Positions 16,387 to 25,140 of a stretch of DNA of 64,000 nt are shown here, piece by piece. The translations under genes and the position numbers were made by a program. The stretch's first letter is position 1; each line of letters starts with the position of its first letter. The stretch comes from Bacillus sp. 1NLA3E (lineage in GTDB: Bacteria > Bacillota > Bacilli > Bacillales > Cytobacillaceae): contig NC_021171.1 in assembly GCF_000242895.2 (NCBI RefSeq), positions 1,708,001 to 1,772,000 of the forward strand. Direction: 5' to 3'. The notes beneath the pieces were generated by a model. That model worked only from the letters and a program-made list of their open reading frames with translations, did not search any database and was not told where the DNA came from.

Positions 16387-17316
16387 CTATTTACTGGATT
16401 CAGTAATCCCTTTTAATACTTTTGGTAGTATCTCAGAAAAATCACTGGCAAGCATCGATTCTTCAGAATGGTCAATAGTCCAATACTCAGCACATTTTCC
16501 ATGAAGATAAACTGCATTGGCGATAGCAGCGCGTTCATTATCATGAGTACAAATCATTGCCAAAATCATTCCGGTCAACGTGTCACCGGTTCCTCCCTTT
16601 GAAAGTGCAGAATTACCGGTTGGATTAACAAGCCCCGACCCATCAGGAAAGGCAATAATCGTATTTTCCCCCTTTAATACGACGGTTACATGATTTTCTT
16701 GTGCATATTGGCAAGCAAGCTTAAACCGATTTGCTTGGATATAGGTAATGCTTTGACCAACCATTTTACTGAATTCTCCTAGGTGAGGGGTTAAGATGGT
16801 AGGTGCCTTTCTGGTTGGATAGGAACGTGCAGAAAGAGCAGAAGCATCGATAATGACAGGAAGGTTACTGACCAATATATTTTCCAGTGCTTTTTCTATC
16901 AGGGTTTGATCGCTTAATCCTGGGCCAATCGCAATCGCTTTAATTTTTTCAGGTAGGTATCCATTAGCTATTTTTTCAAGCCCCTTATGAATATAAGTTG
17001 CTTCCGGCAATCTTGTACAAATAATCGACGAAGCAAAAGTACTCGTAGCTATGATCAGCTTCCCAATTCCACAGCGCATGGCTCCAATCCCAGAAAGCAT
17101 AGCACTTCCGGGCATTTCATCACTTCCGGCAATCAGTAGTCCGGTCCCAAAAGTCCCCTTATGGCCGTTTTTTGGTCGCCTTGGGAAAGTATTTATCACA
17201 TCAGATATTGTACATATCTTCCAATGTCCATCTTGAGGTAACTCTAGTTGCAAGGATGCCATTTCTTCAGCAAGCTTATTATCTTTTCTTAGCTTACTTT
17301 TATTATTAACATTCAT
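16387..17316 (-). CDS. nnrD: ADP-dependent NAD(P)H-hydrate dehydratase
   Basis: A 309-residue ribokinase-fold repair enzyme, corresponding to the C-terminal half of YjeF; there is no epimerase domain. It dehydrates damaged NADHX/NADPHX. Seen: HKGTFGTGLLIAGSDEMPGSA (about 46-66), AIGPGL, LTPHLGEF, and the catalytic NPTGNSALSKGGTGDTLTGM near 236-255. ATG 17316 is preceded by AAAAGGGGTG; the in-frame GTG three codons earlier overlaps that site. Monocistronic on the minus strand. Confidence 0.92.
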   Translation of the reverse strand: MNVNNKSKLRKDNKLAEEMASLQLELPQDGHWKICTISDVINTFPRRPKNGHKGTFGTGLLIAGSDEMPGSAMLSGIGAMRCGIGKLIIATSTFASSIICTRLPEATYIHKGLEKIANGYLPEKIKAIAIGPGLSDQTLIEKALENILVSNLPVIIDASALSARSYPTRKAPTILTPHLGEFSKMVGQSITYIQANRFKLACQYAQENHVTVVLKGENTIIAFPDGSGLVNPTGNSALSKGGTGDTLTGMILAMICTHDNERAAIANAVYLHGKCAEYWTIDHSEESMLASDFSEILPKVLKGITESSK

Positions 17317-17594
17317 TTCGATCACCCCTTTTAAAAAAACAGTAATATCTAATTCAGCATAATTGAATGATTCTCATGCTTTATTTTATCTTATTTTTTT
17401 AATAATGGAAATTCTATTAAACTCCTTTTTCTACCGTGGGAAAGTTCATAAAACGGTGATAAATGTCAAAGATTATTCACAAAATATTACAGAGAATGGT
17501 GTTATAATGAGTCCGGTTAAAAATAATTTACTCCTTTAAAAGTTATATCCGCTTGAGTTTTCCTGGGGTAAATAAAAAAAGGGGATCTTAAATA

Positions 17595-17753
17595 ATGTGG
17601 GTAATCACAGTTCATTCAAAGGAACAAACTAGAATGTTCGAATTTGACAACGAAAAGGAAGCAAGAGAGGCTTTCAAGGAAATCAAAGGTTGTAAAATTC
17701 TTTCAGAAGTTGTTTACTTTAATGATCCTTGTTTCCAACTAACAGCTGTCTAA
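17595..17753 (+). CDS. Small hypothetical protein, 52 residues
   Basis: A short frame reading MWVITVHSKEQTRMFEFDNE and onward, ending CFQLTAV. It has a beta-strand start, a charged central helix (EKEAREAFKEIKG) and two cysteines. GGGG (17581-17584) ten bases upstream and a well-formed terminator 44 bases downstream support a real gene. A TATAAT stands near 17502. Family not recognised. Confidence 0.75.
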   Translation: MWVITVHSKEQTRMFEFDNEKEAREAFKEIKGCKILSEVVYFNDPCFQLTAV

Positions 17754-17796
17754 GAAACTTATATATAGATGCAACACTTAAAACCTATAATGATAG

Positions 17797-17835
17797 AGGG
17801 TGGCACAAAATAGCCTTTTGTGTTGCCCTTTTTTT
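17797..17835 (+). terminator. Terminator of the 52-residue gene
   Basis: AGGGTGGCACAAAA pairs with TTTTGTGTTGCCC around TAGC, then seven T. The GGTGGCAC is part of the stem and is not a T-box. Confidence 0.85.
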
Positions 17836-17913
17836 ACATTCGAAATGATTGACTTTTTTGAAAAATAGTCTAAAAATCATTGTAAATCGTTAAATCATGG
17901 AAAGGAGAAACAC

Positions 17914-18690
17914 ATGGTTTTAAATCTAAAAAATATATCATTAAAGAGAAATGGTAACTGGATATTACGTGATATAAACTGGGAAGTTAAAAAAGGGGAA
18001 AATTGGGTATTGTTTGGGTTAAATGGTGCGGGGAAAACAGCCTTACTAAACGTGTTGAATGCCTATGAATATCCATCTAAGGGGAATATTATGGTTTTAG
18101 GGAAAAAGTTTGGCAAAGATCCTCTTGCTGAAAACCTACGCCAACACATCGGACTGGTTTCTTCAAGCCTTCAGGAAAAACTACATCCTGGTGATAATGC
18201 TTTTGAAATTGTGTTAAGTGGTGCGTTTGCTTCAATAGGCCTCTACCAAACGCCAACGGATGAAATGAGAAACAAGGCAATTTCATTATTAGAAGACCTG
18301 GGTTGCATCGATTATGCCAACCGAAATTATGAAACTCTATCTCAAGGTGAGCGACAAAGAGTTTTAATTGGTAGAGCATTAATGGCGGACCCCGCTTTGC
18401 TCATCTTAGATGAACCGACGAACGGTCTTGATTTTTTAGCCCGTGAAAGGCTATTAGAATCGATTGAGAAAATTTCAAAAGGACCAGGGTCACCAACGAT
18501 GTTGTACGTTACCCACCACGTTGAGGAAATTTTACCAACTTTTCAAAAAACACTTTTACTTAAAAAAGGGGAGGTTTTTTCAGCAGGGTTAACATCTGAT
18601 ATGATTTCTGAATCAATTCTCTCAGACTTTTTTGGAATTGATGTTACCGTTATATGGAGAAACGGAAGACCATTATTAATGAAGAAATAA
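17914..18690 (+). CDS. ABC transporter ATP-binding protein, YlmA-like
   Basis: A 258-residue ABC ATPase with Walker A GLNGAGKT (about 36-43), signature LSQGERQR (about 139-146), Walker B LLILDEPTNGLD (about 159-170) and TLYV-type H-loop THH. The whole resembles B. subtilis YlmA, a stand-alone ATPase with a divergent C-terminus. No permease gene is adjacent, so transport partner and substrate are unknown, and a non-transport role is possible. Confidence 0.85.
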   Translation: MVLNLKNISLKRNGNWILRDINWEVKKGENWVLFGLNGAGKTALLNVLNAYEYPSKGNIMVLGKKFGKDPLAENLRQHIGLVSSSLQEKLHPGDNAFEIVLSGAFASIGLYQTPTDEMRNKAISLLEDLGCIDYANRNYETLSQGERQRVLIGRALMADPALLILDEPTNGLDFLARERLLESIEKISKGPGSPTMLYVTHHVEEILPTFQKTLLLKKGEVFSAGLTSDMISESILSDFFGIDVTVIWRNGRPLLMKK

Positions 18691-18692
18691 AA

Positions 18693-18745
18693 ACATATGC
18701 CGACGCATATGTCTGGCTGTCGAGAAACTCTCGACAGTCTATTAT
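18693..18745 (+). terminator. Double hairpin after the YlmA-like gene
   Basis: Hairpin one is ACATATGC-CGA-CGCATATGT-like (18693-18711). Hairpin two is CTGTCGAGA-AAC-TCTCGACAG (18717-18737), followed by TCTATTATT. The second is the likelier terminator. The first shares its arms with the hairpin at 19478-19497. Confidence 0.6.
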
Positions 18746-18831
18746 TCCCCCTTTAATAACTTTAGTAATTAACCGCGCTAATTTGTTGTAATATCATTAA
18801 TAATTATTAATAAATAGGATGTTCAATAGGT

Positions 18832-18962
18832 CTGTTGATTTCCGTTCCAGACGCTTCGCTTTCCGCGGGGCGGGCGGTGAGCCTCCTCGGCGCTAAAGCG
18901 CCTGCGGGGTCTCACCTGTCCCGCTGCTCCCGCAGGAGTCTTCGCGCCTTCCACTCATCAAC
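18832..18962 (-). repeat. GC-rich Bacillus intergenic repeat, copy 3 (inverted)
   Basis: Reverse complement of the family: starts TGTTGATTTCCGTTCCAGACG and ends GCGCCTTCCACTCATCAAC on the plus strand, with GGGGCGGGCGGTGAGCCTCC inside. It is full-length compared with copies 1 and 4. Confidence 0.85.
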
Positions 18963-19475
18963 AGAGAGGTTCCAATAAAGATCTTCCACTCAACCAATAA
19001 ATAATAAAAATAAGTGATGAAATCAATGTTTAAGCCAAAAGAGCCTAGCCAAAGTGAATATGAATTTGTGTCTATTGATGACATTTCACGCCCTATACTG
19101 ATCCCTTAATACTTTTAAGTTTGAATTCAAGGACCCTCGTGGGAAAATGGGGATCAAAGAGCTGCACTGATGACCAAAATTCAAGAGTCGCGAAAAAACG
19201 GGAATCAAAGAGCTGCATGGGCTTCGCGACTGCCGTTTACGGGGATTGAAGAATGTAAGTAACAGGCCTTACAGCAGCCTACCAAAACATAAGAAAATTG
19301 CAACACATTTAGCCAGGTCGGATAAGGTGTGTTGCAATTCTTTAGGTTGACCCCCTTGTTGATTGGAGCGAAGATCAATAGGTCCCTTAATATTGACAAT
19401 CTCATATTAAATATCGGCATTTAATGTTCTGACAAAATGGAAAGTTGCCGAGATAGTACCTTTTTCGACAATCTG
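18963..19475. other. Non-coding stretch with degenerate repeats
   Basis: No credible gene. It contains a direct repeat GGGGATCAAAGAGCTGCA (19149-19166) and GGGAATCAAAGAGCTGCA (19200-19217). It also has an inverted repeat ATTGCAACACA (19303-19313) with TGTGTTGCAAT (19329-19339) followed by TCTTT, and a fragment TTGTTGATTGGAGCG (near 19358) from the GC-rich repeat family. Higher GC and repeat fragments suggest decayed insertions. Confidence 0.5.
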
Positions 19476-19503
19476 AAACATATGCGGACGCATATGTTTT
19501 TTT
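19476..19503. terminator. Hairpin terminator
   Basis: ACATATGC-GGAC-GCATATGT followed on the plus strand by TTTTTTT. It abuts the stop of the minus-strand DUF2238 gene, for which the T-run is weak, so it acts best on plus-strand transcripts. Its arms repeat those at 18693-18711. Confidence 0.65.
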
Positions 19504-19505
19504 GA

Positions 19506-20144
19506 TTACTTTAGGTGATTGTTTTCCTTTTGTTGCTTCAGTAAACGATTATGGAGGTTTGCGAGAAATAGGTAGGCTAATATAGATCCACCTAGTGTAA
19601 ATGCCATATCCCACTGCGCATCCCAAATATCTCCCTGCGTCCCTAAAAAATTTTTTGCAGTTTTCCCCCCATGCGCTAGTTTTGAAAATATCCATTCATT
19701 AATTTCATAAAAAGCAGCAATAGCTAAGGACATACTGACCGTAATAACAAACAACCATTTCCCCTTAACTAAGGGGCTTTTCTTTAACAATATTTCCCTT
19801 AACAGAATGGTGATTAGACCTTTAAAAAAATGCCCAAAACGGTCGTAATGATTGCGGCGTAAATTAAAATGGTCTTTTATCCAATCGAAAAGCGGTACTT
19901 TTGAATAAGTGTAGTGCCCACCTACAAATACCAATATAGACAAAAGAGCGATGATGATATAGGAAAGGGTGGTGAGACGAAACTTATTATAGATAACAAT
20001 GGCCATCATCAGTCCAATCAGAGCGGGGGACACCTCTAAAATCCAATCTGAGTATTGAACAGGTTTAATGAATGACCAAATAAAAACAGCTATTACGATG
20101 ACCAATATTAATAAATGAATATAATTACTTTTCTTTTTTGCCAT
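19506..20144 (-). CDS. DUF2238 (YjdF-like) membrane protein
   Basis: A 212-residue protein with about six membrane segments. HYTYSKVPL, RNHYDRFGHFFKGL and LGTQGDIWDAQWDM are the conserved DUF2238 blocks; function unknown. ATG 20144 follows AAAAGGGGTG at a normal distance; the in-frame GTG 20156 overlaps that site. Monocistronic. Confidence 0.87.
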   Translation of the reverse strand: MAKKKSNYIHLLILVIVIAVFIWSFIKPVQYSDWILEVSPALIGLMMAIVIYNKFRLTTLSYIIIALLSILVFVGGHYTYSKVPLFDWIKDHFNLRRNHYDRFGHFFKGLITILLREILLKKSPLVKGKWLFVITVSMSLAIAAFYEINEWIFSKLAHGGKTAKNFLGTQGDIWDAQWDMAFTLGGSILAYLFLANLHNRLLKQQKENNHLK

Positions 20145-20317
20145 TTTCAAAATCACCCCTTTTATTGTGTCGTTGTGAAATTTTCCATTAAGACTGGTAT
20201 AAATCTAAACTATGTCTACCACAAGATCATTCGTTATTTTTGCCTATTTGGTGATAATTATGAAATGTAAAAAATATGATGATAAAGGGTGTTATGAAGC
20301 AATAACGGCCCCACATA

Positions 20318-20356
20318 TAGCGAGTGCCTGGAGATGAAATCAACAGGCAAGTTTAA
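20318..20356 (+). repeat. 3' fragment of an intergenic repeat
   Basis: GCGAGTGCCTGGAGATGAAA resembles the right end of the GC-rich repeat, followed by TCAACAGGCAAGTTTAAC. The last part recurs at 50149-50166 (AATCAACAGGCAAGTTTA), so at least two solo ends exist. Confidence 0.55.
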
Positions 20357-20386
20357 CTCAGAAATAAAAAAAGGGGGTAAATTATT

Positions 20387-20785
20387 GTGATTTCAAATCC
20401 GGCTGGCTTTTGGAGAAGATTGCTTGCGAACATTTTGGATGGAATTATTATTAGCTTCCCTATTTCATTAATTTGTAATTTTATTTTTAGAGAAACGAGT
20501 GCAAATGTAGTTAGCTCTATACTTGATTTGTTATATGCCTTATTAATACCAGTTATATGGTCAGGATTTACAGTTGGCAAAAGAATTGCGGGAATTAGGA
20601 TCGCAAGAGTGAACGGAGAAAGTGTTGGAATAGTTACGATGCTACTTCGTTCATTAGTAGGGGCCATTGTATATACCGTTACCCTTGGAATAGGCATAAT
20701 CGTAAGCGCCTTTATGGTAGGAATTCGACAGGACAAAAGGTCTATACATGATTTTATTGCTGGAACGTATGTAACTCGCGATTAA
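20387..20785 (+). CDS. RDD family membrane protein
   Basis: A 132-residue protein with the RDD pattern: GFWRRLLANILDGIIISFP at the N-terminus, a second membrane segment, GFTVGKRIAGIRIARVNG, and a third hydrophobic part. The terminal DKRSIHDFIAGTYV is the conserved end of the family. Function is undefined; some RDD proteins act in Na+/H+ exchange. The start is GTG 20387 behind AAAGGGGG. Confidence 0.85.
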   Translation: MISNPAGFWRRLLANILDGIIISFPISLICNFIFRETSANVVSSILDLLYALLIPVIWSGFTVGKRIAGIRIARVNGESVGIVTMLLRSLVGAIVYTVTLGIGIIVSAFMVGIRQDKRSIHDFIAGTYVTRD

Positions 20786-20790
20786 AAATT

Positions 20791-20866
20791 GGTGCCTGAC
20801 CCCCGGTGCAGCAACGCAGTAAAGCACCGGGGGTCAGGCACCGTTTTGTATGGCAACGCAGTAAAG
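20791..20866 (+). repeat. Large inverted repeat, GGTGCCTGAC family
   Basis: GGTGCCTGACCCCCGGTGC (20791-20809) and its exact complement at 20824-20842 enclose AGCAACGCAGTAAA. The loop sequence recurs just outside as GGCAACGCAGTAAAG (20852-20866). The element starts five bases after the RDD stop and is followed by TTTTG, so it may end that transcript. Such perfect palindromes are common between Bacillus genes. Confidence 0.8.
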
Positions 20867-20986
20867 TGAGGCTCTTTTTGTTGTGAAGGGGTATGGATTG
20901 CGGTAGGATATGAGAGCATGTTTCGAATAGTTAAAAAATTATAAATAAATATTTTTTTAATTCACACTAAACCTATCGAAATTATA

Positions 20987-21014
20987 TTGACAACCGATCT
21001 ATTTGTGTTAAAAT
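20987..21014 (+). promoter_or_regulatory. Promoter of the sulfate assimilation operon
   Basis: TTGACA (20987-20992), 16 bases, TAAAAT (21009-21014). The start of transcription should fall near 21021, nine bases before the SAM-I aptamer. Confidence 0.7.
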
Positions 21015-21029
21015 TTAAAATAATTAAAT

Positions 21030-21131
21030 CTTATCCAGAGAGGCGGAGGGAATTGGCCCGAAGATGTCCGGCAACCTGCACATGTGCAAGGTGCTAAATC
21101 CAACAAAATGTAAACCATTTTGGAAGATAAG
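21030..21131 (+). promoter_or_regulatory. SAM-I riboswitch (S-box)
   Basis: Classic S-box order: CTTATCC, AGAGAGGCGGAGGGA, TTGGCCCGAAGATG, CCGGCAACC, GTGCTAAATCC, and closing GGAAGATAAG, whose GATAAG pairs with CTTATC at the 5' end. SAM binding is expected to favour the terminator at 21156-21185 and shut the operon when methionine/SAM is plentiful. Confidence 0.95.
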
Positions 21132-21155
21132 GTAAAAACATACTTACCTGAACAG

Positions 21156-21185
21156 TCTTTCCAAGATGGAGGGATTTTTTATTTT
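21156..21185 (+). terminator. SAM-I expression-platform terminator
   Basis: TCTTTCCA-AGA-TGGAGGGA followed by TTTTTT, 25 bases after the aptamer and just before the ribosome binding site of the YezD-like gene. Confidence 0.8.
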
Positions 21186-21203
21186 AAAGGAGGAGGGGCT
21201 CGT

Positions 21204-21344
21204 TTGGGGAAAAATCAACTTGAAGCCGTATTTTTGCAAATCACACAAACACTAGAAACAATGAAATATGGATCTATTACATTAGTGGTGCAAGACGGTA
21301 AAATCATTCAAATTGAAAAAAATGAAAAACTTAGAATTAATTGA
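21204..21344 (+). CDS. yezD: YezD family small protein (DUF2292), copy 2
   Basis: A 46-residue protein with the core LETMKYGSITLVVQDGKIIQ, the DUF2292 signature. The true start is TTG 21204, behind AAAGGAGGAGGGG (21186-21198); the frame is open back to 21120, but that part lies inside the riboswitch and terminator. It is the first gene after the SAM-I switch. Its function is unknown, but the placement ties the family to sulfur metabolism. Confidence 0.85.
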   Translation: MGKNQLEAVFLQITQTLETMKYGSITLVVQDGKIIQIEKNEKLRIN

Positions 21345-21463
21345 TGAAACGCAAGAAATGAAGAAATGAAACGATTGACTGCTGACTAGTAAACTAGAGG
21401 GAGTTTTATTTGTATTCCAAATGGGAATAAAACTGCCTTTAAATAAAGAATGGAGGCACAAAT

Positions 21464-22180
21464 TTGACCGAGAAACTAACATTTAGCAATTTTGAAACTT
21501 TTACACAGATTAATATTTTAGAAGAGGATGAGACAAAGGGAGCTTTGAATGTATTGAAATGGGCTTATGACCATTATGAAGATGATGAACTAGTCTATGC
21601 CTGTAGCTTTGGAATTGAAGGAATCGTCCTCATCGACTTGATTGCAAAAGTGAATGAGTCAGCGAAAATCGTCTTTTTAGACACGGATCTTCATTTTGAT
21701 GAGACTTACAACCTTATTAATGAAGTAAAGAAAAAATATCCTAATTTACGGATCGAATTGAAAAAGCCGAGTCTAACTCTTGAGGAACAAGCAGAACAAT
21801 TCGGAGATGAATTGTGGGAACGAGAACCAAATAAATGTTGTGAAATAAGAAAGGTCATCCCACTTAATAGTGTTCTTTCTGGAACTACCGCTTGGTTGTC
21901 TGGATTAAGACGCGAACAATCGGAGACGAGAAAAAACACCAACTTTTTCAATCAAGACAATAAATTTAAATCTATTAAAATTTGTCCATTAATACATTGG
22001 ACGTGGAAGGATATTTGGAGATACGCTCACAAAAATGGCTTACCATACAATGTACTTCACGACAATGGATATCCAAGCATTGGGTGCAAACCTTGTACAG
22101 CGCCTGCTTTCAATGCCGAGGATTTACGTTCAGGCAGATGGACTGGTACTGGTAAAATTGAGTGCGGACTTCATCTATAA
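21464..22180 (+). CDS. cysH: Phosphoadenylyl-/adenylyl-sulfate reductase
   Basis: A 238-residue PP-loop enzyme: [17 protein letters not shown] near the N-terminus, [12 protein letters not shown] (about 125-136), [19 protein letters not shown] and the terminal ECGLHL. The CC...CxxC set is the [4Fe-4S] signature of assimilatory APS reductases, which in Bacillus accept APS and PAPS. It makes sulfite using thioredoxin. The start is TTG 21464 after GGAGGC. It lies downstream of yezD, separated by a hairpin-forming stretch (21404-21436). Confidence 0.93.
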   Translation: MTEKLTFSNFETFTQINILEEDETKGALNVLKWAYDHYEDDELVYACSFGIEGIVLIDLIAKVNESAKIVFLDTDLHFDETYNLINEVKKKYPNLRIELKKPSLTLEEQAEQFGDELWEREPNKCCEIRKVIPLNSVLSGTTAWLSGLRREQSETRKNTNFFNQDNKFKSIKICPLIHWTWKDIWRYAHKNGLPYNVLHDNGYPSIGCKPCTAPAFNAEDLRSGRWTGTGKIECGLHL

Positions 22181-22193
22181 AAGGTAAACCACT

Positions 22194-23273
22194 ATGACTT
22201 TAACTTATTTGGCTGGAGCAGTGGCACTATTTTTTGCAATGAACATCGGAGCAAGTGGAGCAGCAGCTTCTGTAAGTGTTGCTTATGGGTCAGGAGCGAT
22301 TTCTAATAGAAAAAAAGCTCTTTTGCTGTGCGGAATTGCCATTTTTGTTGGTGCTGTCCTGGGTGGAAGTGAAGTTACGAAAACGATTGGTTCTAATATT
22401 ATCCCGCAATCGTTCTTAAATGCGAAGGTGGTTCTGATCATATTATCATCGGCGGCCATTTCTCTTTTTATTGCCAATTTGATTGGCATCCCTCTTTCCA
22501 CAAGTGAGATTACCGTTGGATCTGTGGTGGGAGTGGGCGTTGCTTACAAGGCATTGTTTATCAATAATATTCTTGTTATTGTAAGTTTTTGGATTATCAT
22601 CCCAGCTATCGCATTTGTCATCGCCATTATCTTAGGGAAAGGGATCCATAGACTCGAGAAACGTTATCCAGTGCTTTCGAAAGATAAGTATAAACCTATT
22701 CTCTCAATATTTGTGATTATTGTCGGGTTTTTAGAAGCCTTCTCGGCAGGGATGAACAATGTTGCCAATGCCGCTGGGCCAATGGTAGGAGCTGGATTAA
22801 TTTCAATAAAAACAGGAATTGTTGTGGGTGGTTTTTTTATCGCCTTAGGTGCCATTACCCTTGGCGGTAGAGTGTTAGAGACAAACGGGAAAAAAATCAC
22901 CAAATTTTCACTACTAGAAGGTGGAGCTGTATCAGGCACAGGTGCAACTTTAGTCATCTTAGCTTCAATCTTTGGCTTGCCTGTCCCATTAACCCAAGTA
23001 ACTAGTACCGCGATTATTGGAATCAGTACAGTCCAACAAGGAGCGGGAGCATTAAAAAAGAATATAATCAGTAAAATCCTAAAGGTTTGGCTTGTTTCAC
23101 CAATTCTATCACTTGTTATTTCGTATGGATTGATTAAATTGTTTGTTGAGAGTGATATGTACTCAGTTGTAGTCTTGTTCAGCGTTTGTACGGCAACACT
23201 TGGAATTATCAGTTTATTAAAAACCATTAGAGCTGATGCCCGGACGATTTACGAAGATGGTGGGGGAATATAA
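22194..23273 (+). CDS. cysP: Sulfate permease of the PiT family
   Basis: A 359-residue transporter with about ten membrane segments. Repeated PiT signatures are MNIGASGAAASVSVAYGSGA near the start and FSAGMNNVANAAGPMVGAG (about 183-201), as in B. subtilis CysP. The position between cysH and sat fixes sulfate as the likely substrate rather than phosphate. Starts 13 bases after cysH. Confidence 0.9.
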   Translation: MTLTYLAGAVALFFAMNIGASGAAASVSVAYGSGAISNRKKALLLCGIAIFVGAVLGGSEVTKTIGSNIIPQSFLNAKVVLIILSSAAISLFIANLIGIPLSTSEITVGSVVGVGVAYKALFINNILVIVSFWIIIPAIAFVIAIILGKGIHRLEKRYPVLSKDKYKPILSIFVIIVGFLEAFSAGMNNVANAAGPMVGAGLISIKTGIVVGGFFIALGAITLGGRVLETNGKKITKFSLLEGGAVSGTGATLVILASIFGLPVPLTQVTSTAIIGISTVQQGAGALKKNIISKILKVWLVSPILSLVISYGLIKLFVESDMYSVVVLFSVCTATLGIISLLKTIRADARTIYEDGGGI

Positions 23274-23348
23274 CTTTAAAACCCATTAAAAATATAGGTT
23301 TAGTTCAAAAAAACTTATCAAAAAAGATCATATAGGAGGAAATATATA

Positions 23349-24497
23349 ATGGCATTAAGTACACCACATGGCGGTTCCCTCATTAATCGTTGGAACCCAG
23401 AATACGATTTTGAGAGTATTAAGCAAGAAATAGTAATTGATAACATGGCATTAAGCGATCTTGAATTAATTGCAACCGGAGCATATAGCCCGATTGAAGG
23501 CTTTTTTAGCAAAGAAGACTATGAATCTGTTGTCAAAAATATGCGTCTTGCCAATGGAAGTGTATGGAGTATTCCGATTACGCTGCCAGTCTCAGTAGAA
23601 CAAGCCCAGTCAGTAACGATTGGTGAAGAATACAGACTTGTATATAATGGAGAAACATATGGTGTCATTTCAGTTTCGGATATTTTCGAACCAAATAAAG
23701 AAGTGGAAGCAGAGTTAGTTTATCGCACGACTGATGTTGCTCATCCTGGTGTAAAAAAATTATTTGACCGTGGAAATATTTATATCGGTGGAAAAATCAC
23801 ACTTGTAAAACGATTAGAAAGAAAGCAATTCCAAAGCTATTATTTAGATCCGGTTGAAACCAGAGTTATTTTTGAAGAAAAGGGCTGGAAAACAGTAGTC
23901 GGTTTCCAAACGAGAAATCCGGTGCACCGTGCTCATGAATATATTCAAAAAACAGCTCTTGAAACAGTAGATGGCCTATTTTTAAATCCGCTTGTTGGTG
24001 AAACAAAATCAGATGATATTCCTGCTGATGTAAGAATGGAAAGCTATGAAATTCTATTGAAAAACTATTATCCAGAAGAACGCGTATATCTTGCTGTTTT
24101 TCCTGCAGCTATGCGTTATGCTGGTCCAAGAGAAGCTATATTTCATGCAATGGTCCGTAAAAATTATGGCTGTACCCATTTTATTGTGGGACGTGACCAT
24201 GCAGGTGTTGGTGATTATTACGGAACTTATGATGCACAAACTATTTTTAACAATTTTACTGAAGATGAATTGGGAATCAGTCTCTTATTCTTTGAACATA
24301 GTTTCTATTGCTCAAAATGTGAAAATATGGCTTCGACAAAGACTTGCCCCCACGGAAAGGAATACCATGCTATTTTGTCTGGAACAAAGGTAAGAGAACT
24401 ACTGCGTAACGGCGAAATTCCACCAAGCACATTCAGCCGCAAAGAGGTTGTGGAAGTATTAATTAAAGGATTACGTGAACACGCCTTAAAGGCATAG
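23349..24497 (+). CDS. sat: Sulfate adenylyltransferase
   Basis: A 382-residue ATP sulfurylase forming APS from ATP and sulfate. Seen: [15 protein letters not shown] (about 188-202; QTRNP and HxxH of the active site), [29 protein letters not shown] and VGRDHAGVG (about 282-290). Length matches the Bacillus enzyme. GGAGG at 23336 serves the ATG. Confidence 0.95.
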   Translation: MALSTPHGGSLINRWNPEYDFESIKQEIVIDNMALSDLELIATGAYSPIEGFFSKEDYESVVKNMRLANGSVWSIPITLPVSVEQAQSVTIGEEYRLVYNGETYGVISVSDIFEPNKEVEAELVYRTTDVAHPGVKKLFDRGNIYIGGKITLVKRLERKQFQSYYLDPVETRVIFEEKGWKTVVGFQTRNPVHRAHEYIQKTALETVDGLFLNPLVGETKSDDIPADVRMESYEILLKNYYPEERVYLAVFPAAMRYAGPREAIFHAMVRKNYGCTHFIVGRDHAGVGDYYGTYDAQTIFNNFTEDELGISLLFFEHSFYCSKCENMASTKTCPHGKEYHAILSGTKVRELLRNGEIPPSTFSRKEVVEVLIKGLREHALKA

Positions 24498-24523
24498 TCG
24501 TTAACACGAGGAGGATTATTATT

Positions 24524-25123
24524 TTGGGAAAGAGTTCAAATATTACTTGGCATGAGTTATCATTATCTAAGGAATCACGTCGTAAACAGAATGGACACCA
24601 AAGTTTTGTTCTTTGGTTTACTGGTCTATCAGGATCGGGTAAATCAACGGTTGCCAATGCATTGGCTCAAAAACTGTTTGAGCTTGACATCAGAAATTAT
24701 GTTTTAGATGGAGACAATGTCCGTCATGGACTGAATAAAGATCTTGGTTTTTCTGACAGCGATAGAACGGAGAATATTCGTCGGATTGGTGAGGTCTCCA
24801 AATTATTTGTTGATAGTGGCCAAGTGGTGTTAACAGCATTTATTTCACCATTTTTGGCTGACCGACAGCTTGTTCGCAGTCTCCTGGAAGATGATGAATT
24901 TATTGAAATTTATGTAAAGTGCCCAATTGAAGAATGTGAAAATCGTGATCCAAAGGGCCTCTACGATAAAGCCAGAAAGGGACTTATCCCAGATTTTACT
25001 GGTATCCATTCACCGTATGAAGAACCACTACAACCAGAAATAGTGGTCGATACAAACGAATCTTCCGTAGCAGAATGCGTCGAGCAAATAGTAAACTATT
25101 TGTCTTCAAAAAACGCGATATAG
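24524..25123 (+). CDS. cysC: Adenylyl-sulfate kinase
   Basis: A 199-residue kinase that phosphorylates APS to PAPS. P-loop GLSGSGKST (about 36-44), then [20 protein letters not shown] and [21 protein letters not shown]; CysC-type throughout. The start is TTG 24524 behind AGGAGG. With a CysH of the iron-sulfur type also present, flux may run through APS directly or through PAPS. Confidence 0.93.
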   Translation: MGKSSNITWHELSLSKESRRKQNGHQSFVLWFTGLSGSGKSTVANALAQKLFELDIRNYVLDGDNVRHGLNKDLGFSDSDRTENIRRIGEVSKLFVDSGQVVLTAFISPFLADRQLVRSLLEDDEFIEIYVKCPIEECENRDPKGLYDKARKGLIPDFTGIHSPYEEPLQPEIVVDTNESSVAECVEQIVNYLSSKNAI

Positions 25124-25140
25124 AACGAGGGGGAAATGGT

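Noticed and set aside
16256-16504. 82-residue plus-strand frame
   Set aside because: It starts inside the GC-rich repeat and runs into the 3' end of nnrD on the other strand; no ribosome binding site.
17797-17810. GGGTGGCAC as a possible T-box sequence
   Set aside because: The T-box core (GGTGGNACCGCG) is incomplete, no antiterminator or specifier structure is present, and the sequence is an arm of a terminator after a stop codon.
18893-19420. Two short minus-strand frames
   Set aside because: They read through repeat and degenerate sequence without ribosome binding sites or recognisable features.
21120-21203. N-terminal extension of the second YezD-like protein
   Set aside because: The frame runs back through the SAM-I aptamer and its terminator; the ribosome binding site and the alignment with the other YezD copy place the start at TTG 21204.
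22664-23227. 187-residue minus-strand frame
   Set aside because: Shadow of the permease gene cysP, with proline/threonine-rich composition typical of antisense frames of membrane proteins.
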